The notes beneath the pieces are model-generated. The model worked only from the letters and a program-made list of their open reading frames with translations. It was not told the DNA's origin and made no database searches. Positions 9,761-41,270 of a stretch of 64,000 bases of DNA are shown in pieces. The first letter of the stretch is position 1. Each line of letters opens with the position of its first letter. Made by a program: the position numbers and the translations under genes. Origin of the DNA: Phoebastria nigripes (taxonomy: Eukaryota; Chordata; Aves; Procellariiformes; Diomedeidae); assembly GCA_035582835.1 (NCBI GenBank), contig JAYKAV010001887.1:2578769-2642768 (forward strand). Direction: 5' to 3'.

Positions 9761-12700
9761 TAACAACCACCTCTGATTTGGGCATCTGGTGGAGCTTGTT
9801 ANCCATGTTTATGAAACCATAGCATCAAATGTAAAAAACACAGTATATTTACCTAACGGCTCCACACTGAGGATGAGTTTACTTTCCAGACCCATTTCTC
9901 TCAACTGCTGCTGAAACTGCATGGTAATGCAGCAGAAGTCCTGCCAGGCATGAGAAAACTAAAAATGTTTATTTAGGCTTTTGATTGTGATTCTGTTAAG
10001 GGTGGTTTTGATGTTTTACTGCATCGTCGAACAGGTTTTAAGTTACCAGTTACGTGAAATGCTACATACCTAAGGAATTTGTTTTCAACTTTCTTAGGCT
10101 ACAAAGGAAATTATTTGCCACAGCATGACACCAAAATAATCAGGATGGGGAGAAGGAAGGAGAGAAAATAAATATCATTAATAGTTTGTAAACTAATGAA
10201 AGGGGAGAACAGAGTGCTCTGAGTTCAGTACAAAAAGTAGGTAACTTCTGAAAGCCATAAAACACAGTTTTATAGGAGTAGTTGCTGTAATGCACAATAT
10301 CCCCACTCCTTGCTCTTTATATAAATCCAGAACAATTAGAAGCATGCTTTATCAATATAGCAACAGTTCGATTCGACATTGATCACTGGCAAAAAACACT
10401 GGTTTAAATTATTAGCTGATAATTATCTGATTTTGTTCTAAAAGCTTCTGCTTAACCTTGTTAGCTGACATGCTATTTTATAGATACTCATTTTTAATAA
10501 ATTTGCAGTTACAGCACAATTCCAGATCCAACTGCATGAACCCCAGAACAGTATTTCTATTTCCCACAAACAGTGGGCAAAGGGCTTTTTTTTTTTTTAA
10601 TCCCAGTAGTTCGACATACAACTGAATTGCAGCTATGCAGAAACACAGAGTCCTAAACCCTATTTTTGCTCCAGTTTTTGCTAGTGGATCATCTATCAGA
10701 AGAATGGGGTTCAAGTGGTGTCAGATGCTGTGCTCCTAAATCAGTTCTTAACATGCAGAGTACAGCAGAAGTGCTGTGTATACATGTACATAACTTATTT
10801 AATCCAAATGAAAAGATTTTACAATGCAATTATACACATACAGGCTCGCACTCAAACACAAAGATAAAACGTGTATACATGGGAGCCTGTTTGCAAGCTT
10901 TTTTTACACAGAAATTGCACAGTTGATAACACTTCCATGTCATTGTCTTGGTTACCATGTTTTATTATGCTCAAGTAAGTTAAACTACTATATAACAGGC
11001 TTAAATATTTTATTCCTCAATAGGTGGCCAATTTTTATCTCCTCTGAACCAAATTTAAATGGTGTAATTCCAAGTAATTACTCTAATGTAGAAAGCGAGA
11101 ATAAATTCAAGTGTGTTTATCTCAGCCCTTTTTGAATAAATCAAGTTTTATCAAATCAGGCATTTCTTATTTATTTTTAAGTAACGACAGCTTGTTTTCG
11201 GCTATCAGCCATAATGAGTTCGGTCTAAGAATTTCTGCTGGCAAAAGCCTCAGAACCTGATAAAGCACATGTTGCATTGCACCCTACTGTACTTTATTTA
11301 AACGTTCAAGAATAACCCTAGAATAATGTATTTTTCCCCCACAGCTTGATAGTTGGAGTAATACCCCAGAAGAACCTGTCATGCTTAGAGTGCTAGCTGA
11401 TTTACTGGGAAAGCTATTATGCATGCCCTGCGTTGCTCTCATCAATACCCAGAATCACTTCTATTGCAGAAGAAGGTTCTAATGATGACATTTTAACCAA
11501 TGTATGAAACATATGTATAGAAAACATCAGATATATTCTCTTTCACCAGGCCCAAAATTCAAGTTGACCATAAAATCCACTTCNCGACCCCAGGCGTGCC
11601 AGGAGAGGGACCAACGGGCATTTATTCACTTCTTGTAACTGGTTTATTAGGTGCATGACACACGTGGGGTCCCAAATGTATACTCCATCCCTTCCCCTCA
11701 CCTCATGCCAGTCACATGCCTGCCCCTGACACAAATACACCATTCACTGTCTCTTTACAGCAAACCCCACTTTCTCAATATGCCTTTTAAAAAAGCCTCT
11801 CAACACTGGCAGCCCTGCAGCAGCCTCCTGCCTGATGGCTTCTCTGCAAGGCAGACTGGAGGTCGATATGCTAAAATACAAAGGACAAGGGAAACACCAG
11901 AAATCTGGGACACGATGCTGTGAGAAGCAGGGTGGCCCCAGTTCAGAGAGGCTCTTAATTACATGTTTCGCTTTCGAAGGATGAGTAGCTCCCATAACGC
12001 TTTGGAGAGCATCCATCAGCCATACACTTAAAATATATGGCTATGTGCTCTGCTGAATCAGGACCTGCATATTAAATAAAGTTTTAACTCTTCTTCCTCT
12101 GGGCCAGGGAAACAACTCATCACTTCCACCTGGAAGCAGTGAGACCTTTTGTATCTGATGCCACCCTTCCAACAGATTATTATTATTGTTATATTTCAGT
12201 CTGTTGGCTTTAATCTCTTGGTCCATGGCTGGTTTTGAACCCAGCTGCCCGAGCTGTTGACACAGAAACTGCCCACGGGGAGTTTGCTGCAGTGCTGGTA
12301 CTGAGTAACCAAGGAGGAGCCGCCAGCTCTGCAAGAGCACCCCAAAACTGGGAGCTCACTCATCCTGTTGCTCTGCCTGAACACCAGGTTTGTTAACATT
12401 TTGGGGACCCAGCAGGACCCATCTTTCTTCTCACATTTCCTACCTGCACCTACAGGGTGGTGGGCTTTTCTATAGTCATTCACCCTCCTGCATTTCCCCT
12501 TTCCCCAAGTAAAAACCAGGAGCTAAGCCTATGCCACATGGCCATCACAACCGATGCCTGGAAAGGACTCATCTGTAGGACCTGCAAGTCTGTCAAACTA
12601 CACAGCAAGGCAAAACGCAAAGAATAAATCCCAAAAGCTAAATATTTCACATCTATTTGGAACGCCTCAGGCTGGTAAATGGCCACATGGCAAAGCAGAA

Positions 12701-13568
12701 AGCAAAGCTGCATTGCACGATCATGCTCTCCAAATCGGCATCAAACCACAAGAGCCACAGCAATTTGTAACTGCACTTGCTCTAATGAGTTTTTTTGTAG
12801 TAGCATCTTCAAAAGAAATGAAAAGCCCTTATCCCAGGACACCACTTCAAAACAGGAATCACCAAGACAAGGCTCCTCCGCAACTCAGCTTCCATTAAGA
12901 GGAGAAAAGGCTGAGGGCTTACGTAAAGCTGTTAGCAAGTGCTAACAAGAGCAAGGGTTTAGTTACACTCCTCCTGAGTTCCTTCTGTCCTTCCAAACTT
13001 AGGAAGAATGATTTCAGAGAATGGCTGAAGAGGCTGAGCAGGGTGCAAGCTTTGATTTCCCAGTGACAAGCGGCTGCCCTGACACGCGCAGGAGCGCGTT
13101 GCCAGACCCGATCCCAGCCGATGTGTTGGGCAAGAGGTTTGGTTCTGCTCTGCCAACGCACAGTGTCCCTCCCTGAACGCTGCTCTGACCACGGTCCTCA
13201 TTCTCCTAAACCTTTTGAGAGCCAGGAGGTTTATCTACCTGGCATCCGGATCATTTAAAACACCAGCAGATACATCACACTGAGAAGATGAAAGGAAGAT
13301 ACCACTGGATTGTGTTCACAGCACATTTGGCTTTAGGAGGTTGTTTCTTCTGAGCCTTAACTCACAGGACCCTGAGCAAATACAGAAACTACAGGTATAA
13401 GCAACAAAGTTTGGTTTAAATCCATTAATCCCCACAGAAAGTCTCCTGGGCAGCAAGTTACAGAGTCACATCTTTGCAAGTGTTTTTCCTCCTCTCTCCT
13501 TCACTTTTACCCTCCTGGCCATATGAAATTCCTCCCTGCGGGGCTGAGCATTTGCCCAGGCAGTGCCT
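9761..13568. other. Intergenic, no gene identified
   Basis: AT-rich single-copy sequence between SMIM32 and the CR1 fragment. Reading frames are short and resemble no protein I know. There is a poly-T tract near 10,588. Confidence 0.6.
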
Positions 13569-13692
13569 ATAGAATCATAAAGGTTGGAAAAGACCTCTAA
13601 GATCATCGAGTCCAACTGTCAACCCAACACCACCATGCCCACTAAACCATGTCCCTAAGTGCCTCATCTACACCTCTTTTAAATACTTCCAG
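13569..13692 (-). mobile_element. CR1 LINE, 3'-end fragment (avian type)
   Basis: Read on the - strand, the sequence is the characteristic 3' end of chicken repeat 1. It begins near CTGGAAGTATTTAAAAGAGG, continues through the GGTGGTGTTGGGTTGACAG segment and the GTTGGACTCGATGATCTTAG block, and ends at CCAACCTTTATGATTCTAT at 13,570. This terminus and the severe 5' truncation are typical of CR1 copies. The close match to the modern avian form suggests a fairly young insertion and is the main evidence that the host is a bird. Confidence 0.92.
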
Positions 13693-16600
13693 GTATACTG
13701 ATATACTGCTATACTATACTGACCTATAGTACCACCAGTCAGTGATCTCCACGGACACAACCTGTTCACTCCTGAACTTGCACTCTCAGGTTTAACATAC
13801 TATATTTACCTCTAATTTCTTACAGGAAACTTAAGGAGAATTCCTTCTACAAAGATCTTTTAGAGTGAGACTGTTCACCAGAGACCTGAAGTCTCACGGG
13901 TCTCAGGAAAGCTAGTCTCCATTTGGCTCTTACAGAAAAGAGCCTATTTTGTCTATTTTGCATTGTCTCTCAAATTCCTCCAATCCAGCTCTAAAGCCGA
14001 AATCACCCACACAGCTTTTGAGAGGCTCATGAGTTTGCTGACAGCAATTTCTATGTCTAAGAGACTTCAGAAAATGAGATTTTGCAGGAATGACTGGATT
14101 ACACAGCACTTCTTATTTAGTCCCGGAAATAATCAGGTTATTTGCAATAACAGATGTACAACTTCAAAAAGAGAATGGAAAAAAGGTATTTATAAAGAAC
14201 AAAATAAAACTGGCCTTAGAACAAAAGAGCTGTTAATTTAAAGAGTTGTTTGGGGGGTTTTTTGTTTTTTGTTTTCTTTTTTTTTTTTAAATGTCTTATG
14301 GAAAAAAGGAGGAGTCCTGCAAGGAGCAGGAACACAGAAAGGCTGGAGACGACCCAACACCTTCCACCCCCCAGAACCTCAACCCCCAAACCCCTCACCT
14401 CACATGTCCGCGGGAATGAAGTAGTTTTACAGGGTTTGTCTTTGTGGGGGGGATTTGATAACTAAGTAGGCTTATTTCTGAACACGAGTTTGAATTCTAT
14501 TTTCTCTTACAAGACTTAAGACTGAAAAAATTGAGATTTCACCTTAATTTGCTGATGTGTATAAAAACTACCTATCGTTTTGTCTTTATTAGACTTTTAC
14601 CTTGCCTTAGTTGTCCCACATCGCCCGTAGCAGGTACAGGCACCTAAAGCATTTCCACGACACTGTTGCTCTTTCTGCAACCACCCCCCCACCCTGGAGC
14701 AGCCGAGTCCCTGGTAACTCAGGGCACTCGCTTTGACGACAGCTTTGCCATCCCACACCAAAACCAACTCATACCTTGAGCAGGAGGCAGGTGGGCTCCA
14801 GGTGACGTACGGCAACGCAGCTGCCCCGTGACCAACCTCTGGATGTGTTGCCTTACTGCTTTCGTCCTGCTTCTCTTCCCTCCAGCATAGCACCAGCAAG
14901 CACCATTCAAAAGCAANAGAGAGAGTTAATCAATTAAATACAGAACTGATTGACCTTTGCAGCTATAGCTGGTCTGGCTTGTTAGCAGTTTCCCCGGTCA
15001 CGTACCTCTAAGGGAAACATTGGGGCTAGCACAGCAAAAATTCTGGATAAAGGAGAATTTAACAACATGCTTCTCTCATATGATTTTTCTATAGATCTGT
15101 GTCTACATTTCTTGTGCTAAAGTGAATACTTTCAGTGTTCTTCTAGAGCAGAGCTCCTTCAACGGAGACGTTCACACAGAACTGCTCGCTATGGAATTGC
15201 CCAACAGCAACCGCTTGTTCTAGATCAGGTGTGACCATCGCACTCAGAAAACAGGACACTGTTGTGATGCTGGCTTCTTGCCACCCTTAGAAGAGCAGAT
15301 GATTATTACTCCAGCACAAACTTAAGGTAGTACTGAAAATAAATATATCTTGCCTGGCAAGAGATCTCTGCTGGGGTAGATTTCCTGCCTCCAGATTTTT
15401 GGAATGAACTTTTAGACTGATTTTTTTGTCATTTCAACGTTATATGTTGTCGGTGGCTCCACTGTTTGTTTTTAACTGGACCCCCACATGCCCTAGAACC
15501 ACATTTACCAGCCGATGAAACCACAGCCTCAGACTTACCTTTAGAAGCGCAGAACAGGAGGATTAACAGAATCGCAAGCCAGACCTTCCCTTGAGTTTGC
15601 ACTCAACTAGAGCTAAAAAATGTTGCTTACAGAAATATTTGTACAGCATATTTGAACATGTGGCCCTATAAGGCAGTTAACAAGAACAGTATATTCAAAA
15701 AGAATTTGATGCAAACTGCCTGGAAATTATGAAACACTGAAGCACCTATCACACGGGTATTTTACGTGTTGTGCTGTCTTTTATTAAGGTTTGCTCCCTA
15801 TTTTAACATGAATGTACCACTAGAACTTCATTAGCTAGAGGCTTCTTGTTCGGTATCTTGAGGTCTAGTCCTTTGACTGTGCTGGATTTTGGAGACCTCT
15901 CAGGATGGTTTGAGAGGAAAATACTGCAAAATATACAAACACAGGGCAAAGATAAGAACAAACTGCGTGGTTTAGTCTACCTGCAACAAATGGCTGGCAC
16001 ATACTCAAGGCAGGACATGCCATTTTCCCCGGCGTGTCTGAAAACCTGGGCAAGCAGTTCAGCAACACAAATATTCTGCTGAGAATGACTGTGTCCTACA
16101 TACTCCCCATGAACAGTTATGTGGCCATCGCTATGCAAGGACACAGTCCCCTTCACCGGGGTAGGGGACAACACACACGATAGGAGGCAAAAGGAACAGA
16201 TACTTCAAAATGATGTTTCTTATGAGGCTAAGGGACCCGTGTTCCAACTTGCAGGAGTTGGAAAATCATGAAAAAGAACAACTGAACATCTGGGAGAAGC
16301 AGCAAGACATCAGGACTCAGAGTATTATCCTTTCAGTGGCTTTGGTGATGGTTTTATGCTGTAGGGGTTCCCCCCCCCCCCCAAAATTCAGTTTCTATTT
16401 TGACTTCTGCTGTTCCCATAGCACAATAGGAAGTCCGAGGACAGATGCTAGACAGCTTGCACAAGTTTCATACCTCCACTCTACAGCTTGCATAGCCTTC
16501 GTTTTTCAGTCTAGGTAAGATACTTTCAAGCATGCAGCTTTCTTCTGATTCACTATTAAATTTGCAAGTGGTTGGAGAATTCACGCTACAAAGCTACAGA

Positions 16601-18300
16601 CAACCAGCTTTGCTGCGCCTGTGTGATAAAAATGCACAAGATGACATTTCTTTACTTCAAAGTTTATACACAGATATCCAAAACTAAGGGGAATGATTAT
16701 GTGTGTTGAATGGTAGCAACCCAAAGTGCTAACGCTGACTGACTACAAAACACTAATCAGCATAAGCCAATTCTCTTGCCAATATTAATGGAGCATTAAG
16801 ATGATGCAGTATCTAAAAACATTTACATTTACCTGAGTGGCTGACAATTCACAGGTACTTTGGGACTTTTTACAAATGCCCCAGCGCACACAGAAGAAGA
16901 TAGCTTGCTCTGCATCCTAAGTTGGAAGATTAACAGTGCTTAAGACTTCAAGGGAAACTAGAGCCAGTATCATCACTGAGTGTAGTCCAATGATTTTTTT
17001 ATGCTAGCAGTGTACGGAAAACACACATTCTAAATCATATAGGCCAAAATACTGAATTTGACAAGTTAAATGGAATTGGCATTTCCATGATACCAAGTGC
17101 TTGCTTAGGGAAAGCTATTTGGAAAAGCCTGATTTATAGCACTGACTTGACACTCCAATCACCAATGTCCTCTGACTGGAGTATCTATAGTAATTTCCCA
17201 AGTTTTCCTAACTTCTATCAAGCAGTTTTTCTAGATGAGTAGGATTTCTTGGGATGGTGTCAGAGAAGGCATGCTCCTTGCCTACAACAGGGCAGGGAGC
17301 ACTCCAGGACAAGAAAGGCAGATTTCTCTTGGCACAGGATATAGGACACCCAACGTTTAATCACTTTAAATGCCAGTGAGATATTTGCTTTTTAGGCAGC
17401 AGTGAACAGAAGTAGCCTCTGACACATTTAGCACACAATGCAGCTTGGAGAGGAGGTGGAAGAGGTGGGTTTTGCCCAAAGCTGTTTTCCTTCTGAAAAA
17501 ATCATAAACAAACAATTTCACAGGTTACTTTGGCTAGCTACTTAGAGATGTAATTATCAACTGTTACTATACCCCTCATTCCCCAGACACTAGCAAGATT
17601 AACAAAAACTCTTCAGTTCCATAAAATAGTATTTTATAGCTTTTAATAACCAAGATTTTTTCTTTCTCTTTTTTTTTTTTTTAAACTTATATAGAAAGCT
17701 ATTAATACAAGTCCATATAAAGTTTCTTGAAAGCCAACAAGCCACTGCAACACTTAATTTGAGATGTTACTCACTTGCAAATTAGACTGTATCATCTAGG
17801 TAATACTATCATAAATCTTCTGGGAACTTCACATGGCAATCATTGTTCTGGGAGCAAAAACATCAGGTTTCAGGAGATTTTAAAAAAATTACTACCTGAG
17901 TGATTGGATCCTTCTTAGTATAGTGCAGTTGTACATTCAGAGGAAAAAAAAACTATTGAGAAGATGAGAGAACTTGATGGAGTATTACTGCAAGGTGGCA
18001 GTCTGCTAGCCAAATTAAATCCCAAAGCAGGAAGCACAGACAAGATCAAGCAGTATCCACACTTTTGTTTCAGTTTGGTACTAATCAAATAATTTGTCCT
18101 TTCTGTAGTTGTTAAATGGATATCCCTGTGGAATTGGGATTCAGTATTTTTGTACTCATCCTGCCAAAAAAAGGGATTTCTTTTAATTAGTGCACACCAC
18201 CAATTACTATTTCAACCTCTATTTCTGTAGTATCTTGGTAAATAAAGAGAAAAATTTTCTTCCCCTCAATCTTAAAAAATAAGGCTAATAGACAGTAAAA
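13693..18300. other. Intergenic or distal SMAD5 3' flank, no gene identified
   Basis: No coding region is recognised. The stretch is AT-rich with short homopolymers, including a poly-T at about 14,278-14,288 and a C13 run at 16,370-16,382. The right part could still belong to a very long SMAD5 3' UTR, because where that transcript ends is uncertain. Confidence 0.5.
16370..16382. repeat. Poly-C run (C13)
   Basis: Thirteen consecutive C residues on the + strand. It is a simple repeat with no evident role. Confidence 0.9.
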
Positions 18301-19445
18301 GAACAGCTTACTGAAATGCTCCTAAATTTCCGTTTTATTGGAAGAGTACTTGAGTTTCAAGAGATACTCTAACAGCCTTCATTTCAATGAAAAGGCTATC
18401 GGTCATCAGTTTAAAGCTCTACACATTCAGACATGATGACAGTTGTTTAAAAACGTTATGGTCAGCCACAATGCTAAAAAAAACCCAACCACACCCAAAA
18501 CACAATAAACAGAGTGTTGCTGAAGTCTTACAGATACACATTTTTTGTACTACCGATTTAAATATTTTTATAAATACCAGCAAATTGATACCATTACTGC
18601 AATTAGAGTTTTTGGCTGGCTGCATTCTACAAGCCCCACAAAAAAGGACTCTTAAATAAATTAATGAAATAATTTAATCTCTGCTTCAGAGAGCACTGCA
18701 GCTTTTGCATTACCAAAAAAGCTATAGAAAAGTATTTTTAAAATTACAGGATCACATTTGTATGAGGAGGAGTATGTACATGGTAAGGCATCAGCATCGA
18801 GAGTTACAAGAACTCATAAATCAACCCTTGTAAACAAATATTTGACACGTACTGAGTTACAGATAAAGGAAATCAGAAAAATCTGTAGGTTTTTTTGTTT
18901 TGTTTATTGAAATATGAGCAGCAGTATGCAAAAAATATCTTTAAAAACATAACATAGCAAAACCTAATAATTTTAAAATTAACAAAATAAAAAGATGTTT
19001 AGAGTTAAATGAAAAAACTCATTGCTAGAACTGTGTTTCCTACAATGTAAACAAAAGCATAAAGGTTATGCTTGCAACAAACACAGAAGCAGGTTTATGG
19101 AGCAGCACAATAAAGCAACATTATGATGTAATCTGATGGTTTGGTCTATTGATTTGAATTCAGAATGGGTTACCTTTCTAAACTGAAACTTCACAACTAC
19201 AAAAAAAAGTTAGTCACATGTTTGTCTTTTGAAGCAAAACATTTAGAAAATGTTTTGGTTTGGTGGTTTTTCTTTTTTTTCCCTATAAGCCATCACTAGC
19301 AACACTTTGGGCAACTAAAACTGAAAAAAAATTATTATTTCAAACTAGGGAGAAAGCCCGACACATTTTAATGTTCTCTAGACTTACTCTGCAAGAGTAT
19401 CTGCCCAAGAATTGACAACTTTCACACTGTAATACTGTGAGAGGC

Positions 19446-19472
19446 GGGGGGGGGGGGGGGGGGGGGGGGGGG
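19446..19472. repeat. Poly-G run (G27)
   Basis: Twenty-seven uninterrupted G residues on the + strand, which read as C27 in the sense of SMAD5. A homopolymer this long is length-unstable and hard to sequence, so the stated length is only nominal. The G strand could form a quadruplex. Confidence 0.9.
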
Positions 19473-21073
19473 AAGAATTATAACTTCAAGCAAAACCCAA
19501 AAGAATTCCAATATTTTTAACAATTCTATACCAAATCATAACACATGGGCTGTTTCATCATTCTTTTGACTAATGAGCTGTTCTGTTAGATTTGTCTCTC
19601 ATCAGTCAGTCATACTGGAAAGTTTTATTTTGGTCCTACAGATACTATAACCCAATGTCATCCCTTCATGTACAACTACTTCATGCCTAATGCAATTAAA
19701 TGAACATAATACTTACACAAGGCACTGGATTGACTGCCAGCAAGACTGAAGTCCTCTAAGGAGGAATATCCAAGCTACTATCTTATCTTAGTGACTATAA
19801 AAGCAAACCCAGAAAGAACTTCAGTGTATGCCTGTTCTAGGCTCTTTGCTGGTATTGCCAAAGCTGTTAATTAATGCTGTGATTGGTGCAAAGTAGAAAG
19901 ATGCCCAAAAAGAAGAAAATACACTACAAAAGCCAAAACAGTTTTCACTGAAGAGTAACATTCAGTCTAAGCTGGGCTATACCAAAAAGGCTCCATCTTC
20001 CACTACCACCCTACTGGCTGATTCAATTTCTCCATCCCTCCATCTACATGAAGAAGTGACTTATACACAAGTATGCTGCAATAGAAGCAGCCCTCTTCTG
20101 CTATTGCTATACTTAAAACATCATTAGGGTCAAACAGTTCTCATCCAATCCCTCTGTGCATTGATACCTGAATTTTGTATCAGCAACACAGATAAACTAA
20201 ACATGGTTAGAAACACCATGAACCAGTAGCACACAAAAGTTGCTAACTAGAAAGCTCTCAAAAAGTCCTGCTTAAAAGGAACAGAAAAGTAGAACATAAA
20301 CAAACCTTACTGGGTCTGCTCCTGCAAGCCTACCCTGGCAAAATCAGCATTCACAAGGATATCCCCAGCACTGCATATATTACAGTTCAAGAATACGTAC
20401 ACAAGCAGAAAAATGCCAGAGTACTTTAGTACTTAATGACAGCATCAGAAGTGGGTTAACTGGATATTATTGCAGAAATTATGGTTCAGTGCACGGGTAA
20501 GCCAATCTGACCACAATACTAGCATTAAGCACCAGCTCTGGCTCATGAACAGCCACTTCAGCACCCATTCTTGAGTCATTTAGTTGGCCACATCTAAACA
20601 TACAAGTGAACAGAGATGAAGCCAGGTGAAAAACATTGTGGATAAAGTAAAATCTTGTACCTACAACTGAGATCTTTCCTTAATCCAATGTGCCATGACA
20701 TTTATTATGAAAGCTAGTCAAGGAAAAAAAAAAAAAATCCTGTAGTGTCAAATATACATACTCAGCAACTTGACAAAAGTCAGGCCTGGGGAGAAGAAAA
20801 TAAAAGCCTGATCCTGTGGCCAACTGACTTTGCATCTTATTCGATCAAAAGAACCATCCGTGGGTTGCAGTTGCAAAGAATGAAAGAGAAGACCCCAAAG
20901 GTGAGCGGCAAATAATGTTATTCCCCTTCTCCTGAAGATGCACTTGTTTGTTTTCAAACACATTTGAGAAACTGCTTAAAAAAAACCCCAAAAAAACCAA
21001 AAAAAACCAAAACACCAAGTAATATAGAAATTCCTGTACAAGAGAACATCAGGGTTCTGCAGAAGTGTTACAG

Positions 21074-21139
21074 TTTATTCCTTTAAGGCATTTCATAAGA
21101 AACATTTTAATGACACGTAAACAATTTTATTCCTTTAAG
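21074..21139 (-). terminator. Duplicated segment carrying two AATAAA signals
   Basis: The 14-mer TTTATTCCTTTAAG occurs at 21,074-21,087 and again at 21,126-21,139. On the SMAD5 sense strand each copy reads CTTAAAGGAATAAA and ends in a canonical poly(A) signal. They lie about 1.75 kb beyond the SMAD5 stop and are candidate alternative polyadenylation sites. Confidence 0.35.
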
Positions 21140-22878
21140 ATCATTTGTTACTTAGGTACCATATGATGCACGATTTCCACATTTGAGCAGAAACTGTCAT
21201 TCAATAGAAGACACAAGAACTTGTGTAAGCAATCAATGTCTCAGGATTGCAGCAATTAACTGCAACACATCTTTTAATAAGTATTTGCATTTTAGAGTTT
21301 TCAGCCTCTCCCCCAAACACTGAACCCTTTTCTGAAGAGGTGTTCAGGAAAGAGAAAAAGGAGGGTGAGAAGTTAAAAAATACAATAGGTCTTTTTCTGC
21401 ATGCAAAGAAATTTTGTATATAATTCACTTCTAACTCTCTTAGAATGTTTCTTTCAGCCTCCTTTTTTTATTATTCAAAGGGGAAAAATATGCATACATT
21501 ATTTAACTGAATTTTTTTTTAGTGTTTAGTACAGTGTTTAAATTCTCTACTGAGTAATACAACAGCACAGGCAACAGGATTCTTTACATGTGAGAGAGAA
21601 ATTTCATCATCATATTAATGCAGTCCTTCAATCCCATAAAGCTGCCAACTACAGTTACGAGTCTTCTGATTGAACACCTGCCATCAGGGACACGATCAAG
21701 ACCACTGTTTCACGTAGGCTACAAAGAAGTGATTACTTTTGGTCATTACCAACAGGTCTGTATTAAATTACATGATCTGGAAGTAAAAGCTTCTGCATTC
21801 AGTTACTAACTTGCTAAGCCACTCACAGTCTTCAGAGAGACTCAAACTCATACTGAAAGTGAATTAAATACAGTGTAATCACTAATACTGCATAATGTCT
21901 ACTGAGAGATTAAAAGGCCTAACACAGATCAATTCCAGACAGGTAAAATAAACAGCTAGAACACCAAAAAGAAAACAAAAAACTTATTCCTTCCAAAAAG
22001 TAGTAAGCACTGCCATTTACAAATAGTAGTGTTTATGTTAAAATAGAGAAGGGTACCTAAAAAGAAATAGCCTTGGCAACCAAATCCAAACGGCATGAGT
22101 GTAAATCAAAGCAAAACAAGAATTACTACTCCAGAAACGTGCAAGATGTTTACCTTGTATCAATTACTATTTAAAACGGTGGTTAAAAGAGCTATTACAA
22201 AACTGAAGTGGGAAAAGGCTAAGAACTGCTATTCTGCATTAATATACAGTATGACAGCATTTTCCAACAGACAATACAAGTGTTTTTACACCACTCCAAT
22301 ATTCGTAAAAAGTATATTTCATGTGTACACTTAAAAAAAATATCACATTGTTCAATCTGAGGCAAATTAGCCGTAATAAAGTCTAATTTTGCTTATGACA
22401 GATGTCAACCTTTAGATGTTAAACAACTATGCTAAAAATACAGCTTGCAAGCTGGAGCTGCACATGTTCAAACAGTTTCATAAACGTTAAAAAAAAATCC
22501 CAAACTATGATATGTATTTATTTTCTGAAGTCAGTCTTCATAATTCTTGTCCCTACAGGACAAAAAGAAAAAAANTTTCCAGTTAAGACATATGCCTGTT
22601 TAAGTTCTACTTGAAGGAGGGGAAAAGTGTTCTGAATTTTTCAATAGACTTTTTTTCCCTTAGGGCTCAACTGTCACTTAAGCATCACAAGAACAAATTG
22701 AAATGTAAAACTGATTAGCTATACACAATGGAATTGGTCACAAAGGGATTTAAAAAAAAAAAAAAAAAAGTTAAACCGTAAGATCCATTCTCCATATAGC
22801 TCACAGTATCCACACTGGAAGTTTCTCTAGAATTAGAATAAGTTCGCTAAAAATAAGGCTGAAGATTGAATTTCAGCA

Positions 22879-40559
<17,681 letters not shown>

Positions 40560-40733
40560 CGGCCCCCTCCCCCTCCCGCCGCCGCCCGCCCCCCCGGCAG
40601 CCCCCGGCCCGGCCCGGGACGACCCAAATCCTGTCACCGCCGGGCCCGCGCGGCCGGGGGAGGCCTCGGCCCCTCGAAGTTTCCGAAAGGGCCCGTTCCA
40701 CCTCCCCCCGGGAACCCGAACCGCAGCGCCCCG

Positions 40734-40889
40734 NNNNNNNNNNNNNNNNNNNNNNNNNNNNNNNNNNNNNNNNNNNNNNNNNNNNNNNNNNNNNNNNNNN
40801 NNNNNNNNNNNNNNNNNNNNNNNNNNNNNNNNNNNNNNNNNNNNNNNNNNNNNNNNNNNNNNNNNNNNNNNNNNNNNNNNNNNNNNNNN
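40734..40889. other. Assembly gap of 156 N
   Basis: The gap falls in the most GC-rich part of the CpG island, a common failure point in bird assemblies. The N count may not equal the true missing length. Reading frames drawn across it are meaningless. Confidence 0.98.
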
Positions 40890-41256
40890 CAGCGGCGCGG
40901 CGGCGCCGGCGGGGCCAGCGCCGGGACCCGGATGTGCGCGAGGGGCGGGGGGGGGGAAGGGGGGGAGCGCGCGGGCGGGAGCCTGCGCGCCGCGCATGCG
41001 TGCTGACGGCAGGAGGAAGCGGACGCGGCGGGAAGGGCCGGGCCGGGCGGGCTGAGGGGGCCGTGTGGGAAGCGCCCTCCGGGAGTCAAACCCTGTACCC
41101 GCAAAAGAAAGCGAAATAAATAAAAAAGCGAGATGTTCGGGGTTGGTTGTGGAAAAAGTAATGTGGCCCAAGGCGGAGGAATAAAAAGGTTTCCTCAAGC
41201 GCAGCGCGGTCCCACCGTGACCCCCTCAGGAGGAACGCCGCCGCCTGCCCAGGGCC

Positions 41257-41270
41257 CCAATGGCCCCAAT
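41257..41270. promoter_or_regulatory. Tandem CCAAT boxes
   Basis: CCAAT occurs at 41,257-41,261 and 41,266-41,270 within a GCCCCAATG repeat, at the outer edge of the CpG island. Paired CCAAT boxes are typical NF-Y sites. They would lie upstream of SMAD5 transcription, although they could equally serve a divergent transcript. Confidence 0.4.

Larger units (their letters stand above)
18334..22878 (-). other. SMAD5: Probable SMAD5 3' UTR (3' end uncertain)
   Basis: The stretch follows the SMAD5 stop codon on the - strand. It has no other gene and is uniformly AT-rich, as long 3' UTRs of developmental regulators often are. Mammalian SMAD5 mRNAs are known for 3' UTRs of several kilobases. AATAAA on the - strand (TTTATT on +) occurs at 22,517-22,522, 21,467-21,472, 21,126-21,131, 21,074-21,079, 20,701-20,706, 19,624-19,629, 18,903-18,908 and 18,334-18,339. 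I chose the last as an outer bound only. Which sites are used cannot be decided here. Confidence 0.45.
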
